Shown: in pieces, positions 47,158 through 57,374 of the stretch
How positions within the stretch are numbered: the stretch's first letter is position 1
Layout of the letters: each line of letters opens with the position of its first letter
Source of the DNA: Ophioceras dolichostomum
Lineage: Eukaryota > Ascomycota > Sordariomycetes > Magnaporthales > Ophioceraceae
Assembly (NCBI GenBank): GCA_003049485.1
Contig: PYST01000017.1
Location: 124,001-188,000 of the forward strand
DNA: 64,000 bases
Direction: 5' to 3'
Notes under the pieces: generated by a model
What the model was told of the DNA's origin: nothing
Seen by the model: only the letters and a program-made list of their open reading frames with translations
Databases searched by the model: none
Translations under genes and position numbers: made by a program

Positions 47158-49282
47158 CGTACGACAGCGACTACGACGACGTAGACGGAGCGACGGGGTT
47201 GGGAGCTGCCTAGATTGTTACATGATACCTGCGAACCTAGAAACAAGAGAGGGGGAGAGACTGATGGTCGGAGTAAAACGAAGAAAGATGGACCGGAGAG
47301 GGATGAGATCGAGAGGGTGAAAATAGGGACCGCGGACAGCGGCGGCAAAAAAAGGAGATGCAATCTTCGAATCTCCGCCCGCGCGCCGTTACACCCCGAG
47401 AGTGACCTCTCGGGTGGTAGGTACTAGGCAAGGCATAGAAGTTAAGGATCTAGGCAGATGGGCACGTAACAGCTGCGTGCCTTACCTGGGATGTATGTGC
47501 CTTGGGTTCCTGCCTACCTCCCTTTGGCAAGGCATACAGAGTACCTTAGGTAGGGACCTTAGACACGCGCATTAAATGTAGGTAGCAATGCCATCCAGGT
47601 TCCCAGCGGTAGATTTCTCCATATCTTGTGAACTAGGAAGCCTCCGAGACGTATGCTCGATGGCTCCCTTTTTCCTTTCATGCAGCAGGCCGTGGCCGTT
47701 CCGGATGCGAGTCATAATCGTCGTTGGTGACACCTAACACCCCCCCACACCCCCCAACCTCCAGAGATGTGGACAAAAAAGGGACATGGGGAGCAAGTAC
47801 CACCACTTGACACAGGCAGACAAGCACCTGCTACCATGGAGGTACTCACAAGGTAGGCAAGCAGGCAGGGGTTAGTCGTAGGGGAGCAAAACGATAACGA
47901 TACACAGGCGCCCTGCCCGCTGATGGATTGACGGACAGCTCTGTATAGAAGTGGTGGACCGGTGCGCTGTCGTGCCATCTCTCTCTCCATTTACTGCCGC
48001 CGCCGCTTGCCGACCTCCTGTGTGTTCGGGTTAAAGGCCGTAAGGATGGATGTGTGGGCCGGGGCAGCGGTGGTGAATAGAAAAAAGACGACGTTGTGCT
48101 TGCTTTGCATTTGTTTCGTGGACAGTGACACAGATATTTAGACTCTTTCCCCCCTCTCCCCAATCCTGGTCACTTACTCTTCTCGAACTTGTCACTTAAA
48201 GTAACATGTCACGGAAGTGGAGAGGGGAAGGGACAGTAAAAAAAAGAGAGAGACAAGAAAAAAAGGGTGGAGGACTAGGGAGGAAGGAGACGATGGGAAT
48301 AGAGAGGATAGAAAAAGGGACACAAGTATGTCATGGAAAATCCGTTCTGGCCTCGACATCGGACATCGGACATCGGGTGTGTACCCCCGATGCCCGTCTC
48401 GTACGGTTTATCCGGGGGCGGATCTGGAGAATGTGGGCAACGGTAGGTGGGGAGGAGGGAGGGGCGAGGCGAGCTTTGCTTCGCCCTGTTTCCATGTTGA
48501 CTTGAGAGATGGGACATTTCGGGCTGGCGCGGGTCAGGGCGGGCTACCTGGATGGCAGAAAAGGCGTCGAGATCCCACGCACTGCCGACAGGTCATTGGG
48601 CAGGCATGGATGGAGCGGGAGACGGAGATGGGAGGAGGAAGATAAAAAAAGGGACCGGGGGGCTGGTAGGAAACAGCATCATGCACCTACCTACCTGGGA
48701 AGTTCTGGTCCTTTTTCTGGCGATGCACATGCTTGTCGTGTATGTGTCTGGTCTTTGTTCCGCAGAGCAGAGAGGGGGAAATTTTCTTCGCTGACTGTCG
48801 TGGAACTGTCCCAAGGTGGCACGACGCGCCCGCATCCAGGGAAGGTGTCCTAAGGCGTCCGTCCGTCCGCCCAAGGTTTTCCAAGTAGGGAAAGCGGGCA
48901 AGCCTCAACGGGCGAGCACAGCATGGAAAAAAGGAGCCGTCGAAAACGTTGACGCGACCCACAGGCGGCCAACCGGCTAGAAAGACCCGGGTGCGTGCAG
49001 CGTCTTTCTTCGTCCGCCGTCCGCCCCCTTCCCCCCGTCCGTCCGACCGGCTGGTCGCTCATCTATATAGCCCATTCCGGGAATATGGTGCCATCGAGAG
49101 GCGTTTTTTTTTGTTTTGTGGTACCAGCTTGATGCCAGACGACTGGTGCGAGACTGGTGCCATTTAGTTCACATAGGTAGGTAGGCGGCCGCCCAATATC
49201 CCAACGGCTCAGCTTTCTACTCAAAAGTGGTAGTGTTGTACAGAACGGTTGGTTGTATTTCTACTCCCTTGCGCTACTTTGT

Positions 49283-51647
49283 TCAGCAGTCTGCTCGTCC
49301 CCACCAGCGTGGGAACGCGGAGACATCGCGGACGGTGGGCACGCCGGTCAGGTAGGAGACGAGCCTGTCGAAGCCGAGTCCGAACCCGCCGTGCGGAGGG
49401 CAGCCCCAGCGTCGGAGGTCGACGTACCAATCCAGCGAGCTGTCCGTTGGCGGATGCTGCTCAGCCGCACCGCTGTCGCAGTGACTGCGGTTGCTGTTGC
49501 GGTTGCTGTTTCCGTCTCCGCGTCCTCCGTCTCCATCTCCGTTTCCATTCGTGCCTCCATCGCTGGAGCTGACTTCCATGCCGGCATCCGCGGCGGCTGG
49601 CGGTGGCACCATTCCATGCCGTTGCATCGCGTCGAGCAACGGCTGCAGGCGGTGCTCGCGCATCGAGCCACCGGCGATCTCGCAGCACTCTGGGACAATC
49701 AGGTCGAAGCAGTCAACCGTCTCTCCGATAATCCCACCCACTTCTGCCTCCGCTTCGGCCGAGCGAGGTATTGGGTCGGTGCCATCCGTGGGGCGCATGT
49801 AGAAGGCCTTTTGCTTGCGAGGGTAGTGTGTCACGAAGACGGGCGTCGTCCCACGGCCGACCACCTCGGCGATGTACTTCTCGTGCTCCGCCTGGAGGCC
49901 AGCGCCCCAAAGCGCCTCCTTATGCTTGAATCTCTTGTTGCCTGCTTGCCTGATTAGCTTGACGGCATCCGTGTATGTGATACGAGGCCAACGTGACGCG
50001 GACGCCATTCCCTTCCAGCGGTTGGCCACCTCCTTCGCACGCTGCTGCTGGTCTTCTGGCTGAGACCGCGTGAGAAAGTCCTGGACCGTCTTGGTGCCGT
50101 ACAGGTCGGTGGCCATGGTCCGCAGCATGTCCTCCGCCAGGTCCATCACGGCCTCCAAGTCGTCGACGAAGCTCATCTCCGCCTCGAGCATGTAGAACTC
50201 GCTCAGGTGGCGCGAGGTGTCACTCCTCTCGGCGCGGAAGGTTGGCGAAAGTGTCCAGACGTTCCCTGCGGCCTGCGCAAGCGCCTCGAGGTGGAGCTGA
50301 GAGGAGACGGTGAGGTATTTTGGAGAGCGGAAGAAGTGTCCTGGAGGCCCGCGACGTTTCCTCCTGCCCTCACTGGTGTTGTGGCTAGAGCTGATAGGGT
50401 CACTGGGGCTGCTGGTGTTACTGGAGCTGCTACCAACCTCGCCGTCGCTCGCCGGGGTGAGCGTGAACACCTCTCCGGCGCCCTCGCAGTCCGACGAGGT
50501 GATCAAAGGCGGGTGCGTCTGGACAAAATCCCGACTAGCGAAGAATTGAGACAACGATCGGATCATATCGGACCGTAGGCGGAGTAGGGCCGAGTTGAAG
50601 GGCGTCCTGTGCCGTAGGTGGGGTATTGTACGGAGGTACTCGGGCGTGTGATACTTCTTCTGGATCGGATACGTCTGTTGGCAGTGTTGTGGTGGATATC
50701 GCCATATCGTTAGTTAAGTTTACCCGGGTAAGGCGGCTAGGGTGTACGAGAATTCAGAGGGACGAGGCCTTGCGCAAACAAAGAAGGGAACATGGGAGTG
50801 ATGTCGGAAATACCCAACGCCGAAGGCACACGAGCGCGAGCGCACATCGCTTAGCTGGGCAGTTTTGGGAGAGTATTGCTCATACCTTAGCGTCAGACGG
50901 GCCAACGATGTCTACCTCCTTGACGTGGAGCTCATGGCTCTGCCACTTGCCGGCCGAAGGCACCCAAGAGCCGACCATACGAACGGCTGCACCGACGCAG
51001 AGACTAGAGAATCAAGGCGCACAGAGGGAGTGTAAGCTGGAGGTCCGTAAGGTGATGGACGGAGGAGAGCGCAGCGGGAGCACAGTAGGATGGGCACTGG
51101 GCAAAACATGGAGCCGAAAATGATCTGTCTGATCTGTCCGAAGACACCCGAGACAGAAGGGGCACATGCGCGGGGCCGGCATGTTCGCGACATTGGCCGC
51201 AGAGGCAGAGGGGAGTACGACTCACCCGTTAGCCTGGTCTCCGGTTACCAGTGCTTGAAGGCCCGCGAGCGAGGAGCCGTCGCCGAGCGTAACAAAAGAC
51301 ACCGACTTCATGCTTCGGACAGAGCGCACGTATCCGTTGACAACTATGTCGTCGCGTTTCCACTCCTCTTTGTTCGTGGGTTTCCACTCTAGCATTTTGG
51401 CTATGGACCTCGGAGTCGGACTAGCAGCTGGAGCCTCGGAAGGCGATGCTGGTGATTGTGCAAAAGCATCTTTGCGGGCGATCTGGGAGGAGGAGTTGTG
51501 TCGGCGTGAGAAGGGAAAGGGGGAGCGAGTAGAACAGGAGCAGGAGCAACAGGAGGACGACGACAAGCGGTTTGCGACTGCGACTGCGACTGGGCGGCGA
51601 CGGGCGGCAGCTGCTACTCCTCCCGCCGAGAGACCAATTGGTCTCAT
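49283..51647 (-). CDS. slm5: Mitochondrial asparaginyl-tRNA synthetase
   Basis: Charges mitochondrial tRNA-Asn with asparagine (class II aminoacyl-tRNA synthetase). Exons on the minus strand are 51647-51226, 51003-50886 and 50674-49283, giving 643 residues. The first about 80 residues are Arg/Ser/Ala-rich with almost no acidic residues, as in a mitochondrial presequence. The OB-fold anticodon-binding domain follows (EWKRDDIVVNGYVRSVRSM to KEVDIVGPSDAK). The catalytic domain shows motif 2 (FRAERSDTSRHLSEF, about residue 326), the KAFYMR element and motif 3 (GFGLGFDRLV, about residue 610). Junction TYPIQKKYHTPEYLRTIPHL matches the conserved linker of NARS2/SLM5 proteins, so both introns are well supported. 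Oddities are two low-complexity insertions in the catalytic domain, one Ser-rich ending in GRRKRRGPPG and one Gly/Asn/Asp/Ser-rich before DWYVDLRRWG. AspRS and LysRS are excluded by overall similarity to AsnRS. Confidence 0.95.
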
Positions 51648-54377
51648 ATCTGGATGTCTCGTCTCGAGGGGGTGTTGGCGGCGTCGTTTGACGTTAAAAT
51701 GAGTGGACGCAACTGATCGTGTTGCTGTTGTTGCTCCTTGACGTCGTGAACAGCATGATAAGGCTCCTCACGGGGTCCAAAAAAAAAAAAAAAAGCTCCT
51801 TGAAGCTCCGAGCTACAGGAGACAGGGAAAGTGGCGCACGGACCAGAAAGCGGCCCACACAATGCATGCAAGCTAAATCTTGGCCCCGCGTGCCAGGACA
51901 ATCAATTGATGCTCCTTGAAAGTTCGAGTGTATTCTCGGAGATCTCTTTGATAAACATTAAAAGGGGATACTAGACTGGAGACAGAAAGACAGAGACGCC
52001 TTTTGTGTGTGACCCACGACAATCGATGTAGAGTCTTGAGCTTGGGCCGTTCTCTGGTGCGTTCACGTTCAATCTCTTCAGTCGGGAGCTTTTGGGGCCA
52101 TTGGAGCCTCATGCAGGCTGGCACATGGGGCATTCTGGTTGTCAAACTGATCTGGCAAGCATCTACCACAGCTTTCACCTTCACCGATATTCTACGGATT
52201 GGCGGTTTTAAGGCTAATAGAAGCTTGTCCAGCTGCAGTGGAAGGAATGTGACAGGAAATGAGAGCGCAGGGCTCCATAAGTCTAACTGGAACCTGGTAG
52301 CTGGCCTATGTTTTGCTTTCCAGTCCGTCCGTCGACCTGCTGGATCTGGATGGAATGCAAGCATCCTTTGCTGCCCCCCTTCTCGAGTCATCCATCCACA
52401 CCCGCCCCCCGCCTCGAGTAGGTACGGAGTACGGGGCGTCACGGTGCCGCCTCCATTTAATGCAGGCGAATGCAATATGGCAACCCTCAGCAACGGTTGG
52501 CATTGACCGACAGGGACTTGCGGGGACTGGCAGGGAATGGAACTGCTTACACCATTTGACACACAGCTGAGGTATCCAGACAGCCACAAGAGCTTGCCAG
52601 CGTGCAAGTGTGCGAGCGTGCCAATCCGCTAGGCGGAGCTGATGCCTTCCCGCCCCAAGACAGAAATCTCCCTGACATTTGCTTGTCTCGAGCATTCTAA
52701 CACCTCGCCTCCCGCATCTCGCCTCCGCTGCCCAGCTTTGGCTTCTCATCTAACCGCCAGACACAAACCCCAGCCTTCCCGGAGTTCTCATCTCACCGTC
52801 CATCAACACGGCGGGAACGGGCATGGCCTTATGACCCGCCTCGTCTGACAGCAATGCCTTTTTTTCCATCATCCACGTCTCTGGTTTCTCCCTCTTTCTT
52901 CCCCAGTCCTGTCCCCAGTCTTTGTTTCCAGTCTTGTCCCCTCTCCATCTCTCGTCCGAGAGGAGAAATACCGAAACCCAAAACCCAGTGTGCTTCCCCA
53001 TATCTCGCTTCCCCATCCAAAACATACCCAAGGGCGTCGAAGCAACCACCACTGAGCTAGTTCGGGTGAGTCCGGCTGAGTCCAGGTGTTTGGTTGTCTT
53101 TGAACACCAGAGAGCCAAGCACCGAGCAGCCAGTAACCAAAGAAAAACTTTGTGCGCGCCTTGTCCTCCTCGTCTATCTCCTCATCCGTCCGCCTGTGTG
53201 TGCTTTAGTGACGCCAAACACTCCTACACTCCTAGTGTACTCACTGCTAATACTGCTCGCTCCTGTCTTCCTACACCTCCAGCCTGAGACCTCGTTGATC
53301 CAGATCTGGTTGCAATATCTGGGCGGCCAGCACACCGCAGCAGAGGGATCTTGTATTACCAGCGGGAACTTGCAGTAGTGCACTTTCTTCTTCTCTTTCT
53401 TTCCATTCCGCCTACCCGTCCTTATTCTCTTCTCCGTTCCGTCGACGCCGTGTTTCTTCACTCGCATCATCATCGTCCCATGGAATGCTACCTTTGACCG
53501 TATCGCCGGAACCAGATCCGTGGCACCAGTCGGCATCCAGTCGGCACCAGTGGGGGGAAGCCAAGGATGCAACAAGGGCTCTGGTTGCTCTCTGTCTCTT
53601 TTCCACCTGAAAGCTAGCTCGAGTATGCACCCCGAGTAGGCAAATTTCCCCGAGCAGTTACCTCACCTGTCTGTCATGTGCATTGCCAGGTAGCCCGACC
53701 TCAATAGGGCGGAAAAACTGGCAGAGCAGGCAATTGACATTAAGGCCCCAGCTTCTTGTCGAGGGCTCGAGTCGCTCCCCGCGTAAAGCGGAAGCAGAGA
53801 CCGCGATGTAGGGTGGTGGTTGCTCCGGAGGAGTACAAGGGAAAGACCCCAAAGACAAATGGCAGATTTGACAATGACGCACCTCCCGGCCAGAGTCAGA
53901 GTCAGAGAGGAGGAAACAGGCCTCTCTCGACAGCAGGTGAAATCCCCCCACTTTCAAGCAAGCTCATGTCGCTTTTACCACATGATGAACAAAGCTCGCT
54001 CCGAACGGATCCAAGTACTAAGACAGTATCTCACTGCCTCTTCGGCCGTGTGTTACACCGCTGAGGCCCCGATTTGAACCCTTTCGCTTGGTGGAGGATA
54101 ATGAATGGGCAAGTATGGGCCGAGCAGGTGTATTCCCTCCTGCCTCACTTTCCCATTTCCTCCCCCCCCCAAGATCACTCGCATCCCTCTAGAACATCAC
54201 AGGGCGGGCGGGCGGCAAGGCCGTGGAGGCTCCGCGGGCGGCCAGGAATCATCGGTGATTAGGATAGCAGAGCGGGGAGAGGGGCGGAAGGGGGGAGTAC
54301 TGGCTGTGACTGTAGGACTCCTGCTCCTCCTGATTCCCAGCCTGCATGCTTGCGCTAGCCAAGATCCCTCGCCCGGG
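51648..54377. other. Intergenic region between divergent AsnRS and PARG-like genes
   Basis: This region lies between the starts of two divergently transcribed genes and should hold both promoters. It includes a 15-base A tract at 51780-51794 and long CT-rich plus-strand segments (52850-53000, 53380-53470). I see no supportable gene. Frames up to about 240 codons on the minus strand are unconserved. Confidence 0.6.
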
Positions 54378-54386
54378 ATATATAAA
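54378..54386 (+). promoter_or_regulatory. TATA box of the PARG-like gene
   Basis: ATATATAAA lies about 250 bases before the start codon and is followed by a CT-rich leader, an arrangement very similar to that of the H1 gene. Confidence 0.6.
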
Positions 54387-54637
54387 CGTGAGCACGCATG
54401 CCCATCTCTCGCATCTCTCTCTACTAAGCTCCCACCAGCATCATCTCGATCTTTCCAAAGATAGCTCTCTCTTCTGTATCCCACTCACACCGATCTGCCG
54501 CCTCTCCCGCTCCCGCTCCCGCTCCCGCTCCCTCTGCTCGAGTTTAGCGGAAAAACCCCAGCATTTCTCCTCCTTTTCTGCTTAACTCTTTTCCACCTTC
54601 TCTTCTTTCGCCGCTCCCTCTTACACAAAAATCAGCG

Positions 54638-55881
54638 ATGCCTTCCGGATCAGCCAGCGGCAGCTCCAGCTCGTCCAGGCCTAGGGCTTCGGAGGTGGCC
54701 GCGGACACCAAGAAGAGGTTCCTCAAGCGCATCCAAAACGAGTTCCCAAATCACTGGAAGAACTACTCGTACTACTACGCGCAGCCCCTGCATCAGGTCC
54801 AGTTGCCGGAATTGCCATCTCCTGCGCAAGGCCCTACCTTTCGTACGGAAATCACTTTACTTGAATAAATCTTTCCTATCAAACGAAAGAAAAAAGCAAA
54901 ACCGACTATCCTTTTTCCCCTTTTGCTAACACCCCAGTTTTCCACGCTCTTTTTTCTTCTCTCTAGGCGTGTACGAAGACGACCCGGTCGACTACGCGCT
55001 GCGCTGGTCCGCGTCCACAGACCCGCCGAGCCGAGTGGCGCTCATCTGCGCCGCGAACGACAAGCGGCCGGGCGGCGACTGGGTCACCGGCGTCGTGGGC
55101 TACGAGGAGAGGCTGTGCCGCCGGAGCACGCTGTCGGTCACGCTGTCGACGCCCGGCCCCGGCTCGCCGACCCCGGTTGCGTTCCCCATCTCCACGGGAG
55201 GGGGGATCTTCTCTGAGGAAGTTGGTAAGTTGCACCACCATCTCCTCCTCCTCTATAACAAATCATACGTATGTACCTTCCAGCATACCAACAAGAGGTC
55301 TCATCATCATCATCACCATCATCTACAAAAAAGTCATCTTCCGCGGCGGCGAACACGACCGCTACAAAGACTACGACCCCTCCTCTTGGCGCGCCATCTC
55401 CGTCTGCTCCGTCCCGCCCGTGCGCTGGCCCAAGGTGAACCTCAACGCGGGCTACCTGCAGTACTCGTTCTCGTCCGAGCGCGAGATGATGCAGGACAAG
55501 ATCCGCGGCGCGCTCGCCATCTGCGCCGCGAACGGCATCGGCAACATCGTCATCGGCGACTTCGGCATGGGCAACGGCCACCGCAACCCGCCGGCGGAGA
55601 TGGCCGCCTTCTGGACCGAGACCGTGCTCTGCGACCCGCTGCTGAGGGGCAGGATACACCACGTGGCCTTCATCTTCGAGGACCCGAGGCTCAGCACCGC
55701 GACGCTGATCCTGGACGACCTCGCGAAGAAGGCGACGAAGGGTGGGGGGTCCCTGCCGAGCAATCTGGTGAAGGCGCTGAAGGAGAAGGCGGAGTCGGAT
55801 TATCACCTGTTCTTCCGGCATTTCGAGGCCGTGATGGCTAATGGTGCTGGCGGCTCGCAGCAGCAGTCTTCGGGCCAGTAG
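54638..55881 (+). CDS. Microbial-type PARG-like (TIGR02452/DUF2263) domain protein
   Basis: Likely macrodomain-fold protein acting on ADP-ribose or poly(ADP-ribose). Exons are 54638-54842, 54967-55224 and 55334-55881, giving 336 residues. The first junction is firm (CTAAC branch word near 54926, CTCTAG acceptor, frame TF|RVYEDDPVDYAL). The second acceptor (AAAAAAG at 55333) has a weak pyrimidine tract but restores frame as SEEV-VIFRGGEHDRYKDYDP. The Ser-rich N-terminus is followed by the family core VALICAANDKRPGGDWVTG, VGYEERLCRRS (residues 92-122), GGGIFSEEV, VCSVPPVRWPKV, and IGDFGMGNGHRNPPAEMAAF, which corresponds to the LGAFGCGAFGNPPEEV region of the family. In canonical PARGs the signature is GGG-X6-8-QEE. 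Here it reads GGD-X7-YEE, keeping both Glu but changing the third Gly and the Gln. Activity therefore cannot be assumed. Confidence 0.85.
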
Positions 55882-57247
55882 GTCGTGAGTGATGACACGT
55901 TGGCGAGGATCTTCATTACGGGCGGGAAATATGTTTTTCTTTTCTTTTTTTTTTAGCTTAGCCTTTTTCCCCTTCTTATTTGCACTTTTTTCTTTCCCTT
56001 CCTTCGCACGTGCTTGCTGCGGAAAGAGTTCGTGGTCTCGCAAGAGCAAAAAAATGGACCAAAAAAGAAGAAAAAAAGGGGTAGACAGGCGCCAAAATTT
56101 CACTTTCTCCTTTGGTGTTTTTTTTTTCATTCCCTCTCTTCCCTTGCGAAACATCTCCAGTCCTGCTGTGTTGAGAGTGCAGCCCTCATATCCCTTGTTG
56201 TTCTTCTTATTTTGTTTCTGCACTCACGAGATTCGTTGTGGTAGTGGCGGTGTCGCACCATCTTGTCTGCTGCAAGCCTACCAGGGCTGCACAACAACAA
56301 CCGGTGTGGCCACTGCTGCTTGCCTGGCATTTTTTTGACGGGGGTTCACAGCATCTGCGAGGCGGTCACACTGATGATATTCCATGCACGGCGAGAGGCC
56401 GCCCGGTTGGTCCGTTTCTTTCCTTTTCTTCTCTCGCCCTCCTTCCTGTTATTTTTGACCATTTCTTTCTTTGCCAGCGTAGCTTTTCTCCTTTCAAGAC
56501 GCGATGTTTTTTTCGTGATTGGTACATCCCTAGACAGACAGCCTAGATATCCAGGCAAGTGTAGCTGATTCAATGCCTACATCTATGTAGCTTCCGCCGC
56601 TAGGTGCCGCCTGACAGTAGCCTGTCTAAGGGGGTATAGCTTCGCGCCCCTCTATTGAAACCCTTTTGTCGTCATTCCTCAAGGAACACTCAATCAGATA
56701 TCGCGAGTTCAGGACCCAGAATGCCATACTCTATAGTCTCCCCAACGCATTAGGTCCTCTTCCCCATTTCCCCCGTCTCCTAACAAACTGGGCGCGCTCG
56801 CTCACCAGTTGCCACATTAGGGGGGCAACCTCGAGAGGAGCAAGCAATATGCATCTTGGTGTGCTGTAGCGGTGGGCCACGGACCTGTCGTGTAACCCCC
56901 GAAGCACTGCAGGACGTGCAGGATGTACTCCGTAATGCGCCCTGTGTCTTGTCAGTGAGCGTTAATGAGGCATGTCTCGCTCGCTACCTACCTAGTTCAA
57001 AACAGGCAGACTTGGGGGGGTTTTGTTTGTTCGGTTTTGGTGTCCCCTCCCATCCCCCAGTTCATATGTCGGCTGGGCTGCCCTTCCAAGTAATCGCGTC
57101 TGTTGTATCTGGAGCATCCCTAGAGGTACTCACGGGAACCCTCCAGGGAATGCCTCCGGGTTGGTGGCGGGTATCGCTTCTTTGCAGAGTACTTAGGCAA
57201 GAGAGGGACGTCTATCAATAAGATGGTAGGCCCAAGATTACGCTGGT
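55882..57247. other. 3' region of the PARG-like gene and spacer
   Basis: From 55930 to 56540 the plus strand is T-rich, fitting a 3' untranslated region and transcription end. The remainder up to the 5S gene holds no frame I can support. A frame of 361 codons on the minus strand across 55138-56223 is antisense to the PARG-like gene and is not a gene. Confidence 0.55.
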
Positions 57248-57366
57248 ACATACGACCATATGCAGTAGAATACACGGGATCCCGTCCGCTCTCCCCTAGT
57301 TAAGCTACTGACAGCCGGACTAGTACTCAGGTGGGTGACCACTGGGGAATCCCTGGTGTTGTATGT
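57248..57366 (+). rRNA. 5S ribosomal RNA
   Basis: A 119-base gene beginning ACATACGACCATA and ending GTTGTATGT. The ends pair as helix I (ACATAC with GTATGT). The hallmark segments GGGATCCCGTCCGCTCTCC, TAGTTAAGC (box A) and GGTGGGTGACC (box C) are present. The variable helix near the start keeps pairing (CAGTAG with CTACTG), so the copy looks functional rather than decayed. It stands alone, as is usual in Pezizomycotina, where 5S genes are dispersed outside the rDNA repeat. It is transcribed by RNA polymerase III from the internal boxes. Confidence 0.95.
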
Positions 57367-57374
57367 TTTTTTTT
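57366..57374 (+). terminator. RNA polymerase III T-run terminator
   Basis: A run of nine T directly follows the 5S rRNA 3' end, the standard Pol III stop signal. Confidence 0.9.

Larger units (their letters stand above)
28401..49282. other. Gene desert upstream of the WOPR gene
   Basis: About 21 kb in which no frame reaches convincing coding character on either strand. Frames are at most about 230 codons, overlap on both strands and match no family I recognise. I searched for tRNA A- and B-box pairs, U-snRNA cores and transposon signatures and found none that hold. What is present: the palindrome at 30554-30576, TTAAGCATG words at 32171, 34186 and 36097, CGAC repeats at 39628-39650, GGAT repeats at 43135-43153, and TAGGTACCTA-type words at 29911-29940, 45744-45766, 46128-46151, 47135-47157 and 49176-49186. 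Base composition is ordinary, with no strong AT-rich RIP signature visible. Confidence 0.55.

Noticed and set aside
54040..54100. GGTTCAAATC on the minus strand (possible tRNA)
   Set aside because: No T-stem pairing, acceptor complement or A box at the expected distance.
54969..55841. 290-codon plus-strand frame through the PARG-like gene
   Set aside because: It is in frame only for exon 2, starts at a GTG after the intron, then reads through intron 2 into the wrong frame of exon 3. The spliced three-exon model explains all family motifs.
55138..56223. 361-codon minus-strand frame
   Set aside because: It is antisense to the PARG-like gene; it comes from GC-rich codon bias and has no family resemblance.
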